Made by a program: the position numbers and the translations under genes. Of a stretch of 64,000 nucleotides of DNA, positions 1 to 7,805 are shown in pieces; position 1 is the stretch's first letter, and each line of letters starts with the position of its first letter. The stretch lies in the NCBI RefSeq assembly GCF_000011245.1, contig NC_004193.1, positions 3,202,501 through 3,266,500 on the forward strand. Reading direction: 5' to 3'. The notes beneath the pieces are model-generated. The model made no database searches and was not told the DNA's origin. It saw only the letters and a program-made list of their open reading frames with translations. Source of the DNA: Oceanobacillus iheyensis HTE831. GTDB taxonomy: Bacteria; Bacillota; Bacilli; Bacillales; Amphibacillaceae.

Positions 1-497
1 AATGAGGTTCCTTGTTCAGTATACAACGTATTCTCTGTATCAGCCTGTAGAGTCACCATTGGTGCATCTACCTCTGTCTGAACTGTTCCATCTTCCTCTA
101 CGGTAATGTTCTCTAAATCACCTGCATGAGGTCCTTCTGGATGATTGAACCCGTGCTTAGCATTTGTCGGATTATAATGTGATCCTGCTGATTCAAAATT
201 TGGCAATTCACATTTACCTGCTTCATGAATATGAAAACCATGTTCTCCTGCTGGAAGATTTTCACCTTCTAATGAAATCTGAACCCCTTCTTCACCTTCT
301 GTTAAAGTAGCTGTTCCAACTACTTGTCCTTCATTATTTTCTAGCGACACTAAAACTTCCTCTTCCGCAGTTGCATTCGATTCTACCGCTTCTTCACCTT
401 TATCCTGATTTTCTTCATCTGATTGATCATCACCGCAAGCCATCAGGAACAGCGCAATTACCATAAACGACAATAAATATACCCATTGTTTTTTCAC
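1..497 (-). CDS. Cu/Zn superoxide dismutase-like lipoprotein (3' end missing)
   Basis: This gene runs off the left edge, so its C-terminus is missing. It starts with GTG at 497 behind AGGAG (506-510), 8 bases away. The first 20 residues are a lipoprotein signal with lipobox LMAC, followed by an acidic Glu/Asp-rich linker. After that comes the Cu/Zn-SOD signature GEHGFHIHEAGKC with metal-binding histidines, then a further HYNP and a HGFNHPEGPHAGD stretch typical of the Zn loop. The family (B. subtilis YojM type) is anchored outside the membrane. Some Bacillus members lack a copper ligand and have little activity; whether all ligands are present here cannot be judged from a fragment. Family call is firm, catalytic activity is not. 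Confidence 0.85.
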   Translation of the reverse strand, partial: MKKQWVYLLSFMVIALFLMACGDDQSDEENQDKGEEAVESNATAEEEVLVSLENNEGQVVGTATLTEGEEGVQISLEGENLPAGEHGFHIHEAGKCELPNFESAGSHYNPTNAKHGFNHPEGPHAGDLENITVEEDGTVQTEVDAPMVTLQADTENTLYTEQGTS

Positions 498-623
498 TAT
501 GTTTACTCCTTTCACTGAAGAAATGAATATATAATGATTTCCTATTTCTATAATTCACAACTTAGCTTAGATTTAAACGCGAAATTTGGTATAATATGTA
601 ATTTGTAAAAATCCGAATAATTG

Positions 624-769
624 GCATATGAAACCCGATTTATATGTATACTCCGCTTTCTCATGCATCGAGGTCTTCTATACCTTCCACAGGGCAAGGA
701 AGACCTCGACTGCATTGCAAGCAGAGCATCGTTTTTTGAATTTCAAGGAGTATCGTATATTTCATATGC
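624..769. repeat. Long imperfect palindrome between genes
   Basis: Paired arms fold this stretch back on itself. GCATATGAAA (624-633) pairs with TTTCATATGC (760-769), ATACTCC (648-654) with GGAGTAT (747-753), and TCGAGGTCTTC (668-678) with GAAGACCTCGA (699-709). It fills most of the 310-base gap between the SOD-like gene and doxX. I see no convincing gene in the gap. It could be a bidirectional terminator region, or a decayed member of a palindromic repeat family. Confidence 0.55.
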
Positions 770-807
770 TTATTCTAACTTTCATCCGTCTTCTAACTAG
801 AACTTTT

Positions 808-1320
808 TCAAGCAGCTAGTGTTGTCTTATTTTGTTTCTGCTTTCTATTTTTCCATGTGTGTTTCATATACGGCATTACCCAACGATCCACACCGTATTT
901 ACCAGCATTAGCTCCAGCCACAATGATAAAGATTGTCAGTAATACCATCTGTGCATTTGTGCTGACTGTTCCACTAAATAAGAACGCGAAGTTCATAGTG
1001 ATACCCATTAAAGCAGCGAAGTTTGTGAATAAACCAAGAATTAATGCTATCCCTACCAGTACTTCTCCCCACATTACTAAAACAGTAAATAACTCTGCGT
1101 TCGGAAGAGCAACAGCTTCTAAAAAGGCGCCCCACCAAGCTTGAACTGTTGGATGTTCTCCACCAGTTTGAGCAATAGCTCCTTGTAAGAAACCACTTGC
1201 ATCAAACTCTCCTCCCATTATTTTACCTAAACCACTTGTTAACCAAACATAACCAATATACACTCGAATTATTGTCCATAGACCAGCAGCTACCTTATGA
1301 TTTCTAATAAAATTCATCAT
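808..1320 (-). CDS. DoxX family membrane protein
   Basis: A 170-residue protein with about four transmembrane segments. The N-terminal WTIIRVYIGYVWLTSGLGK stretch (residues ~16-34) and the later GEVLVGIALILGLFTNFAA segment are typical of DoxX/DoxD proteins. Family members are small quinone- or redox-associated membrane proteins; the exact role here is unknown. Two adjacent ATGs (1320, 1317) follow GGGAG; I kept the first. The C-terminus is basic (KNRKQKQNK). It is divergent from the ABC exporter at 1577, and a CRP/FNR-type box lies between them, so oxygen or redox control is possible. Confidence 0.8.
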   Translation of the reverse strand: MMNFIRNHKVAAGLWTIIRVYIGYVWLTSGLGKIMGGEFDASGFLQGAIAQTGGEHPTVQAWWGAFLEAVALPNAELFTVLVMWGEVLVGIALILGLFTNFAALMGITMNFAFLFSGTVSTNAQMVLLTIFIIVAGANAGKYGVDRWVMPYMKHTWKNRKQKQNKTTLAA

Positions 1321-1442
1321 TGCCTTTTCTCTCCCTTTTAATTAATTTCTCAACACTTTGTTCAAAATTTCACAAATAAATTTATTAGGATATCCTTTTT
1401 ACACTTTTATAATAGCATTTTTGTAACACGGAAACGATGTTC

Positions 1443-1458
1443 TGTGAATGTTTTCACA
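1443..1458. promoter_or_regulatory. CRP/FNR-type operator, TGTGA-N6-TCACA
   Basis: TGTGAATGTTTTCACA is a perfect match to the Bacillus Fnr consensus TGTGA-N6-TCACA. It lies 122 bases before doxX and 118 bases before the ABC gene. For the plus-strand gene, a TACTTT at 1480-1485 would put the start near 1492. The box would then sit at about -41.5, the usual position for an activating Fnr. For doxX, a TATTAT at 1414-1409 gives about -48. Which gene is controlled, and by which family member, is not shown by the sequence. Confidence 0.5.
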
Positions 1459-1576
1459 TTATAGAAACAAAGTAGTGAATACTTTTTGAACAATTAAAAA
1501 TTAAATTGAAACCTTTCACACAAGAAAGACGTATTTAAACTATCGGCCAATATATTAAATTCAAGGAGGTTTTTGA

Positions 1577-2509
1577 GTGGAGCCTTTATTACATGTTCAA
1601 AACTTAAAAAAATCTTTTAAGGATAAACAAGCTTTAAAAGGAATATCATTTGAAGTTCACCGTGGTGAAATCATGGCTATTCTAGGCCCTAATGGTGCAG
1701 GAAAATCCACCACTATCCGTAATATCATGGGGATTATGTACCCTGATAGTGGGACTATTCAATTTAATTATAATGGGAAAGGTATCCCCAAAAATAAAAT
1801 CGGATATTTACCTGAAGAAAGAGGATTGTACAAAAATGTAAAGGTAATGGATATCCTATTATATTTAGCGGATTTAAAAGATTATCCAATTCAACAAGCA
1901 AAAGAACGAGTACTTTATTACTTAAAAAAATTTGATCTAGAAGGTAAAGAAAATGTCTCTGTAGAAGAACTGTCCAAGGGGATGGGACAGAAAGTACAAT
2001 TCATTGGTTCCATTATCCATGAACCTGATCTACTAATTTTAGATGAGCCTTTTTCAGGATTAGATCCAGTCAGTCAGGACATTTTTAAAGATGAAATCTC
2101 GCAACTAGCTGCTAATGGAACAGCAATTTTACTTTCCTCTCATCAAATGAATTTAGTAGAAGAAATGTGTGATCGATTATTTATGATTCAAAATGGACAA
2201 AAAGTAATTTACGGTACATTAGATGACGTAAAAAAACAGTATGCTAACTACAAATGTACCATTTCAGGAAAAAATAGCATGGAACAAATGCAAACGATTC
2301 CTAACGTTGACCGAATTGAACAAAATGGAGATACCATTGTCCTCCATCTTGAATCTGATGTGAATCCACCACTTTGGTTACAACAGCTCCCTGAGGATTT
2401 ACATATATCAGAACTTAAGCTTAATCGCATATCACTTCATGAGATATTTATTGATATTGCGACCGACCAGCATCTAATGAAGAAAGGAGAGGATGAGATT
2501 TATGCGTAA
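1577..2509 (+). CDS. ABC-2 transporter ATP-binding protein (YhaQ/NatA-like)
   Basis: A 310-residue ABC ATPase. Walker A GPNGAGKST is at residues ~37-45, the signature region LSKGMGQKVQ at ~133-142, Walker B LLILDEPFSGLDP at ~154-166, and a switch histidine in SSHQMN. The C-terminal ~80 residues match the extra domain found in exporter ATPases of this group. The start is GTG, supported by AAGGAGGT (1563-1570) six bases upstream. The next gene overlaps it and encodes the membrane partner. In B. subtilis the similar pairs YhaQP and NatAB are exporters, NatAB for sodium; the substrate here is not known. Confidence 0.88.
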   Translation: MEPLLHVQNLKKSFKDKQALKGISFEVHRGEIMAILGPNGAGKSTTIRNIMGIMYPDSGTIQFNYNGKGIPKNKIGYLPEERGLYKNVKVMDILLYLADLKDYPIQQAKERVLYYLKKFDLEGKENVSVEELSKGMGQKVQFIGSIIHEPDLLILDEPFSGLDPVSQDIFKDEISQLAANGTAILLSSHQMNLVEEMCDRLFMIQNGQKVIYGTLDDVKKQYANYKCTISGKNSMEQMQTIPNVDRIEQNGDTIVLHLESDVNPPLWLQQLPEDLHISELKLNRISLHEIFIDIATDQHLMKKGEDEIYA

Positions 2510-3713
2510 TGCTTGGAAAGTTGCCAAATGGGAATTAAAACGTAACCTAAAAAATAAAACATTTGTCATTGGACTATTTATCTCGCCCCTTCTACTTCTT
2601 TTCTTTTATTTCATCGGCAGCCTATTTTCAGATTCAAATGAATCAGAACAAATGACAGTGTATGTAAATGATCAGATGGAAGTATTTTCAGAGTTTGAAA
2701 ATATTGTAGATCAGCAAGGGTTTGATTGGCAAATAGAATCAACTGATGTCAGTCAAGCAGAGTTAGATGAAGTAGAAGAGGATAATACTGCATATCTGTT
2801 TATCTTTGAAGAAGCATTACAGTCAGGTTTTGTCCCTATGCATTTAAGTGAAGATGTTGATCCTGCATTTATTGGTCAAGTTCAATCTTTAAGTGCTCCT
2901 CTTCAAGCGATACGAGCTTCTGATTCTGGACTCTCTGATCAGCAAGCTGAGCAGTTATTACAACCAGTAGTATTTATAGATGAGACAACAATTGATGCAA
3001 ATGAAGAATCAGCAGCAATGACAGATACATTGCAGCAAATGGTACCAGGTATTTTCGCGGGAGTAATTATGCTTTCCATCGTTTTTACTGGTATGGCAAT
3101 TTTCCAAAGTGCTTCGCAAGAAAAGAAGGATAAAATTGCAGAAATCATTCTTTCTTCATTAACACCGTCGGAACTAATGCAGGGAAAAATTATCGGTTAT
3201 TTTATACTTGGATTAATTCAGGTTATCGTATTTATTGGGATTATTCTTCCAGTTGCTGTATGGCAACTTGATATTCCCATACTGGAATATATATTCGTTC
3301 CAGAAACCATCTTATTAGTATTTATTGCTCTATTAAGCTATTTAATGTTTGCCGCTATCTTTGTAGGGATTGGTGCAACAATGGCTGATGTAACTACTGC
3401 TGGAAATTTCCAAGGCATGGTAATGATGCTTCCATTCTTACCATTTATTTTAGCCGGTCCAGTCATCAGCGACCCTAACGGAATTGTTGCAACCGTAAGT
3501 ACGTATATACCTTTTACTTCTCCTGGGGTACTGCTATTACGGCTTACCTTTTTAGAAGAATGGCCATGGATAGAAATTATCATTTCATTAGCCATTTTAA
3601 TTGTGAGCATTGTTATCTTTATGAAGCTAGCAGGTAAGATCTTTCAAGTTGGTATCCTTATGTATGGTAAGAATGCAACGCCTAAAGAAATTTGGAAATG
3701 GATACGAGCGTAA
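2502..3713 (+). CDS. ABC-2 transporter permease (YhaP/NatB-like)
   Basis: About 403 residues. One N-terminal transmembrane segment is followed by a ~140-residue outside loop and then five or six membrane segments, the layout of NatB/YhaP permeases. The segment QSASQEKKDKIAEIILSSLTP is the usual cytoplasmic coupling motif of this family. An ATG at 2493 is also possible but sits only 3 bases from AAAGGAG (2483-2489). The ATG at 2502 has better spacing and gives the typical MRNAWKVAKWELKR start. The gene overlaps the ATPase end, which suggests coupled translation of a two-gene export operon. Confidence 0.85.
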   Translation: MRNAWKVAKWELKRNLKNKTFVIGLFISPLLLLFFYFIGSLFSDSNESEQMTVYVNDQMEVFSEFENIVDQQGFDWQIESTDVSQAELDEVEEDNTAYLFIFEEALQSGFVPMHLSEDVDPAFIGQVQSLSAPLQAIRASDSGLSDQQAEQLLQPVVFIDETTIDANEESAAMTDTLQQMVPGIFAGVIMLSIVFTGMAIFQSASQEKKDKIAEIILSSLTPSELMQGKIIGYFILGLIQVIVFIGIILPVAVWQLDIPILEYIFVPETILLVFIALLSYLMFAAIFVGIGATMADVTTAGNFQGMVMMLPFLPFILAGPVISDPNGIVATVSTYIPFTSPGVLLLRLTFLEEWPWIEIIISLAILIVSIVIFMKLAGKIFQVGILMYGKNATPKEIWKWIRA

Positions 3714-3725
3714 TAATGTTTGTGA

Positions 3726-3955
3726 ATCAATTTCGTAATTAAGGTATTTGGTTTAGAACCCGATTGTTATGTTGTTTGATTTCCATTGCAGACGGCGCTT
3801 ACCGCAGGCACAGCTTCAACGAACTAGGAAAAGAGATTCGCTTTTCCTAGTGGATTTTCAACTCGTGCTATACCTGCAGGAGTCGCCGTCTTCCATTCCA
3901 ATCAAATCCAAGAATTCTATATAATCCAAACCTTAATATTTATATACGAAATATC
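3726..3955. repeat. Dispersed palindromic repeat, best-preserved copy
   Basis: The outer arms contain ATTTCGTA (3730-3737) and its complement within 3943-3952. The inner arms are TTTGATTTCCATTGCAGACG (from about 3775) and the near-complement CGCCGTCTTCCATTCCAATC (about 3886-3905). The centre holds ACTAGGAAAAG/CTTTTCCTAGT plus the blocks CCGCAGGCACAGCTTCAAC and ACTCGTGCTATACCTGCAGG. I recognise these from abundant intergenic repeats of Bacillaceae genomes. A shortened copy lies at about 27487-27640 and relics at 12139-12171 and 61380-61411. It has no coding capacity and no visible transposase. Confidence 0.7.
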
Positions 3956-4226
3956 ATTTCCATTCACCTTTCTTTCATTTTATGTGGAATCGATACATAT
4001 ACTCCCTATAAGAAAAATTAGAGCAAACCTTGCTAACTAAGACTTTTTCATATTACAACGAGTCAGGAACAAATGTATCGCATCCCCTACACTTCTTTCA
4101 AAAAGAATTGTACTATGCTATCTTAGTTATGAGGTGCTCAAAACTGGACAAAGATATTACTCTAATGCAGCAATGTATTCACTCGATTTATACCAAAAAA
4201 CTTTTCCCTTAATGAGGAGGATATAC
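3956..4226. other. Intergenic region before the flavodoxin-fold reductase
   Basis: I see no convincing gene in these 271 bases. Short open frames beginning at 4030 and 4134 lack ribosome binding sites; the 4134 frame is only an upstream extension of the gene that starts at 4227. The stretch presumably holds the promoter of that gene, but I cannot pick a clear -35/-10 pair. Confidence 0.4.
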
Positions 4227-4766
4227 ATGAGTGTAATTGTTTTTCACGGTTCAACTAGGGAGCATGGAAATACAGAATTATTAACCTATCGTGCTATCCC
4301 GAAGGAAGTAGGTACACATATATATTTACGAGAGTACCAAATCGAGCCAATTGTTGATCAGCGCCATGATGAAGAAGGCTTTGATAAAGTAGAAGATGAT
4401 CATCAATTACTCATAGATCAATTATTGCAACACGATACGATTGTTTTTGCTACGCCTATCTATTGGTATAGCATGTCAACTCCAATGAAAACTTTTATTG
4501 ATCGTTGGTCACAAATATTAAGACACCCAAACTACTCACATTTCAGAGAAGCTTTATCTAAAAAGAACGTATATGCAATTATTGTTGGTGGGGATAACCC
4601 ACATATTAAAGGTTTACCTTTAGTACAACAATTTCAATATATTTGTCAATTTTATCAAATGGATTTTAGTGGATACGTTATTGGAAAAGCAAGTAAGCCA
4701 GGAGATATCCTGAATGATCATCGGGCATTACAAGCTGCTTCCCATCTTTTACCTTCAATTAAATAA
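4227..4766 (+). CDS. NAD(P)H-dependent FMN reductase/flavodoxin-fold oxidoreductase (YwqN-like)
   Basis: A 179-residue soluble protein. The start MSVIVFHGSTREHGNTELL holds the flavodoxin-like phosphate-binding loop GSTREHGNT. At about residues 72-92, FATPIYWYSMSTPMKTFIDR is the conserved flavin-contact and dimer motif of NADPH-dependent FMN reductases. The frame opens 31 codons earlier, but GAGGAGG (4214-4220) six bases before 4227 fixes the start. It stands alone between a repeat and the amidase gene. The electron acceptor cannot be told from the sequence. Confidence 0.82.
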   Translation: MSVIVFHGSTREHGNTELLTYRAIPKEVGTHIYLREYQIEPIVDQRHDEEGFDKVEDDHQLLIDQLLQHDTIVFATPIYWYSMSTPMKTFIDRWSQILRHPNYSHFREALSKKNVYAIIVGGDNPHIKGLPLVQQFQYICQFYQMDFSGYVIGKASKPGDILNDHRALQAASHLLPSIK

Positions 4767-4814
4767 TTTTTTTGATACTTCTAAAGAATAATCCCCTATC
4801 CGTCGATAATAAGA

Positions 4815-5011
4815 GATGAGTCTAAAACGCCGGGACCTAAATGAGAATCTAAATTCCTATATCAGGGAGGAAACATAAGCTAATATTCCTTTTTCTTGTT
4901 ATATTATATAGGATGATTTATTCGTTTTTTTATAATTATGTTTATTCTCATTATTTTTAGGTTATCCTAAGACTATCATAGAATCTAGCAATCTCAAAAG
5001 GGGAGGAAACG
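4815..5011 (+). promoter_or_regulatory. Leader of the amidase gene, unassigned GC-richer block
   Basis: Within AT-rich DNA, positions ~4820-4880 hold AACGCCGGGACCTAAATGAG, then GAATCTAAATTCC, then AGGGAGGAAAC. The order GGGACC, GAATC, AGGG..GAAAC loosely recalls parts of the c-di-AMP (ydaO) riboswitch, which often precedes cell-wall hydrolase genes. The pieces are too short for a real match. The final ribosome site GGGGAGG lies just before 5012. Treat this as an unexplained leader. Confidence 0.25.
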
Positions 5012-6151
5012 ATGAAGAGAAAAACATCTATTGCAACACTTTTTAGCATGATATTGATTGTCATGTTTAGCTATTTATTTTCACCAGCTATTACTCATGC
5101 TAATGGTACTGATACATACGAAGTAAGCTCTTCTACTTTAAATATTCGCAGTGCACCTTCTAATGAATCTAGTATTGTAGGTCAATTTGTTAAAGGTAAC
5201 CAACTTACGACATTCAAAGAGCAATATGACTGGGTTCAGACATATTATGGCGGAAAAGAAGTTTGGGTAGCGAAACATCATTTAGTGCCAGTTTCAACTT
5301 CCAACGTATCTTCTACTACGTCAGAAATGAAAGAGAACATATCTGTAACGGTTGCAGCTGAAAGTGTAATGATTCGTGCTGGAGCAGGAACGAATTATAA
5401 AAATACACACTCTGCCTATCAGGGTGATGAATTTGATGTGATTTCATCTCAAGGTGATTGGTACCAAGTTAAATTACCAAATGGAGAAACCGGTTGGATT
5501 GCTTCTTGGTTAACGACAGAGGTCGGTGGAGTTGTTAGCGAATCGACTGCAAGCGATAGTAGCAATTCTGAAAGTGTTACTAACGCTCCGGAACAACAAC
5601 CAGCAAGTTCGGGTTCTCTAGCTGGGTATACAATTGTTATCGATCCTGGACATGGTGGTAAAGATCCTGGGTCAATTGGCCTTGGAGATGTTTGGGAGAA
5701 AGATATCGTATATAGTACTTCCAACCATGTAGTGAATCAATTAAAAGAAGCAGGAGCCAATGTAATTACGACTAGAAGTGGAGATTATTTTGTCTCGTTA
5801 GAAGAACGTGCACGGATTAGTAATGATTATCAAACAGATGCATTTATAAGTATACATTATGATTCATTCCCATTACTGTCTGTTAGTGGAACTACAACTT
5901 ATTATGCGCATAAAGAGGATCAACCTTTAGCAGCTGATATCCAGTCTTCCATTGCTTCTTCAGTAGAACTTACTAACCGAGGCTCTATGCAAGCAAACTA
6001 TAAGGTATTAAGAGATACAACTGCGCCATCTGTACTACTCGAACTTGGATTTATTAGTAATCAATATGACGTTAATATTGTGCAAACAGATGATTATCAA
6101 CGCAGAGTAGCAACAGCAATTACCAATGGACTCATTCAATACTTTAAGTAA
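5012..6151 (+). CDS. N-acetylmuramoyl-L-alanine amidase with two SH3 domains
   Basis: A 379-residue secreted cell-wall hydrolase. A signal peptide covers residues ~1-31 (cleavage near THANG). Two bacterial SH3 domains follow at ~36-92 and ~108-168, each with the LNIRS/VMIRAGAGTNY pattern and a terminal W. A Ser/Asn/Gln-rich linker leads to an Amidase_3 domain at ~205-378. The zinc ligands and catalytic residues are visible as the His of DPGHGGKDPG, the Glu of WEKDIVY, the His of SIHYDSF and the Glu of LLELGF. It should cleave the bond between muramic acid and L-alanine. The SH3 domains probably bind the wall. It is a single gene with its own terminator. Confidence 0.9.
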   Translation: MKRKTSIATLFSMILIVMFSYLFSPAITHANGTDTYEVSSSTLNIRSAPSNESSIVGQFVKGNQLTTFKEQYDWVQTYYGGKEVWVAKHHLVPVSTSNVSSTTSEMKENISVTVAAESVMIRAGAGTNYKNTHSAYQGDEFDVISSQGDWYQVKLPNGETGWIASWLTTEVGGVVSESTASDSSNSESVTNAPEQQPASSGSLAGYTIVIDPGHGGKDPGSIGLGDVWEKDIVYSTSNHVVNQLKEAGANVITTRSGDYFVSLEERARISNDYQTDAFISIHYDSFPLLSVSGTTTYYAHKEDQPLAADIQSSIASSVELTNRGSMQANYKVLRDTTAPSVLLELGFISNQYDVNIVQTDDYQRRVATAITNGLIQYFK

Positions 6152-6172
6152 AAATCAATATACTATTATGTT

Positions 6173-6212
6173 AACTGAACTATCCTCTTCTGTGATAGTT
6201 CAGTTTTATTTT
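6173..6212 (+). terminator. Terminator of the amidase gene
   Basis: AACTGAACTATC (6173-6184) pairs perfectly with GATAGTTCAGTT (6194-6205) and is followed by TTATTTTTAT. Confidence 0.85.
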
Positions 6213-6241
6213 TATATTTAAAACCTTCTTTGGCTTTACTT

Positions 6242-6269
6242 TTGTAGTACACATAAAGAATGCTATACT
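6242..6269 (+). promoter_or_regulatory. Probable sigma-A promoter with extended -10
   Basis: TTGTAG (6242-6247) and TATACT (6264-6269) are separated by 16 bases, with a TG dinucleotide at 6261-6262. The site lies just ahead of the gene starting at 6303. Confidence 0.5.
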
Positions 6270-6302
6270 GTGAATAAGTTATAAAATGAATTGAGGGTAA
6301 AT

Positions 6303-7565
6303 ATGAATCAACAAGTGAAACGACTTATTGAAGATACGAAGAATAAGTGGAATTTATCAACTTATACTCTAGAATCACATTCATTTTTCCAAGAGAAAAT
6401 GGATTCAAATGAGTTAGGGTTTGTATTGTCTATGACTTGGAAACTAAATGGTTCTATAGAGAATGCTGATGAATTAAGTACAATTAACATTGATTTAAAT
6501 GTGGATAACGGCAACGTACGTCGTATATTATTTACAAATTATAATAACAATCTTGAAGAAACACTCTTTCCAGACATGGATGATATAGAAGATATTATTG
6601 AGTGGATTGAAACTCAATCTACCTTAGAATTCGGAAGACAATTTACATTAGTCGATCAAAGTGAAACAGAATTATTATTTCAAGCATCTGTAGATAATAT
6701 TTCCGTTTTCCCTTCTGGTTCCATACAAATTAAATTTAACGAAGACGGAAAGCTAGTTCATTTTTCCGTAGACGGTGTATTTCCAGATGAATCACAACTA
6801 GATTGGGAACCATTCGCTTTAACCAGTGACATCACCAAACCGATTGCAGAAGACCAAATCCAATTAATCGAAATTCCATCTGAAGATAAGGAAGCATGGA
6901 TACCTATTTTCGTTGTTTCATCTGTATTTATTACAAATGACGGTAAAAAAACAATATCCTATAATGAAGTAGAACGGCCTAAGTCCTATATTAATAAGGA
7001 TACTGTTTTACGATGGACCGAGCCAAAAGAAGGAACTTTACAGCCCGTTAATTTGGAGCCAAAATTGGAGTATTCAGAAGCTGAGGTGTTTAGCCAAGTA
7101 GATGTAATGAATAATGATTTACCGATATCCACAGAAGATCAACTTAGCCTTACCGAGGGTATTATTGAGTTCTTACAGCAGAATTATCCACAAGACAGTG
7201 GAAAATGGAGATTAACTGGTGTATGGAGAGATGCAGGTTATATTTTCGGTCAGGTATTACCTGTTGAAAAAGATAGTAAAGTTATAGAACATAAGATAAA
7301 TGTAGTCTTTGACTCTCAAACGCTAGATGTGCTTAATTATGTGGACACTGAATCCTTATTAAATATGTATGATTTTCTTAGCCCAGCAGAAACCCCAACG
7401 TTAACAGAAGAACAAGCTGCAGAAAAATTAGTACCTAATGTAGATATATCCCCAGTGTATGTGTATGATAAATCTACATCACGATACTGTCTCTGTGGAA
7501 AACTTGATTCTAATTTCGGTGTACATGCTGTTACCGGAGAGTTAGTATCGCTTGATGAATTGTAA
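6303..7565 (+). CDS. Uncharacterised 420-residue protein, possibly YcdB/YcdC-like
   Basis: I do not recognise this gene with confidence. It has no signal peptide or membrane segment and is acidic. Internal repeats of a beta-rich pattern can be seen: W..NG....... INIDLNVDNGNVRRILF near residues 45-75, and again IEHKINVVFDSQTLDVLNY near 330-350. That alternation of a W-containing strand with a later DxxTG-like turn resembles YcdB/YcdC or PepSY-type repeats. The last quarter (TLTEEQAAEKLVPNV...) looks like another copy. A TTG at 6291 is possible, but GAGGGT (6293-6298) supports ATG 6303. The gene is monocistronic and ends in a hairpin. Confidence 0.55.
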   Translation: MNQQVKRLIEDTKNKWNLSTYTLESHSFFQEKMDSNELGFVLSMTWKLNGSIENADELSTINIDLNVDNGNVRRILFTNYNNNLEETLFPDMDDIEDIIEWIETQSTLEFGRQFTLVDQSETELLFQASVDNISVFPSGSIQIKFNEDGKLVHFSVDGVFPDESQLDWEPFALTSDITKPIAEDQIQLIEIPSEDKEAWIPIFVVSSVFITNDGKKTISYNEVERPKSYINKDTVLRWTEPKEGTLQPVNLEPKLEYSEAEVFSQVDVMNNDLPISTEDQLSLTEGIIEFLQQNYPQDSGKWRLTGVWRDAGYIFGQVLPVEKDSKVIEHKINVVFDSQTLDVLNYVDTESLLNMYDFLSPAETPTLTEEQAAEKLVPNVDISPVYVYDKSTSRYCLCGKLDSNFGVHAVTGELVSLDEL

Positions 7566-7604
7566 GGTTTAAAGAACCTGTTACTAAAATATGTTCGTTA
7601 AAAT

Positions 7605-7653
7605 ACCAAACTATATGAATTGAATCTTAGTTCAACGCATCATATAGTTTGGT
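7605..7653. terminator. 14-bp stem hairpin between convergent genes
   Basis: ACCAAACTATATGA (7605-7618) pairs perfectly with TCATATAGTTTGGT (7640-7653) around a 21-base loop. The T tract is weak, but the position after the stop codon at 7565 fits a terminator. Confidence 0.6.
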
Positions 7654-7774
7654 TATTTGTGTTTCGGTCTAATTTATGAAATGAATGTGGATAAGCTATG
7701 GAAAACATCTGCGACTACTGTGATTAATCACAGTCCATTATCTGTTATAAAATAGGATATCCACAAGCAAAATA

Positions 7775-7805
7775 AAAAAAGCGGAAGTTAGTAATCCGCT
7801 TTTTT
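7775..7805 (-). terminator. Terminator of the nrd operon
   Basis: AAAAAAGCGGA (7775-7785) pairs with TCCGCTTTTTT (7795-7805). On the minus strand a T tract follows the hairpin, and the hairpin overlaps the nrdF stop codon. Confidence 0.85.

Noticed and set aside
628..819. Plus-strand open frame of 63 codons
   Set aside because: It spans the long palindrome, has no ribosome site, and overlaps the end of doxX on the other strand.
857..1144. Open frame of 95 codons antisense to doxX
   Set aside because: It lies wholly inside a clear gene on the opposite strand and has no family features.
4030..4212. Open frame of 60 codons before the flavodoxin-fold gene
   Set aside because: No ribosome site, and composition is not protein-like.
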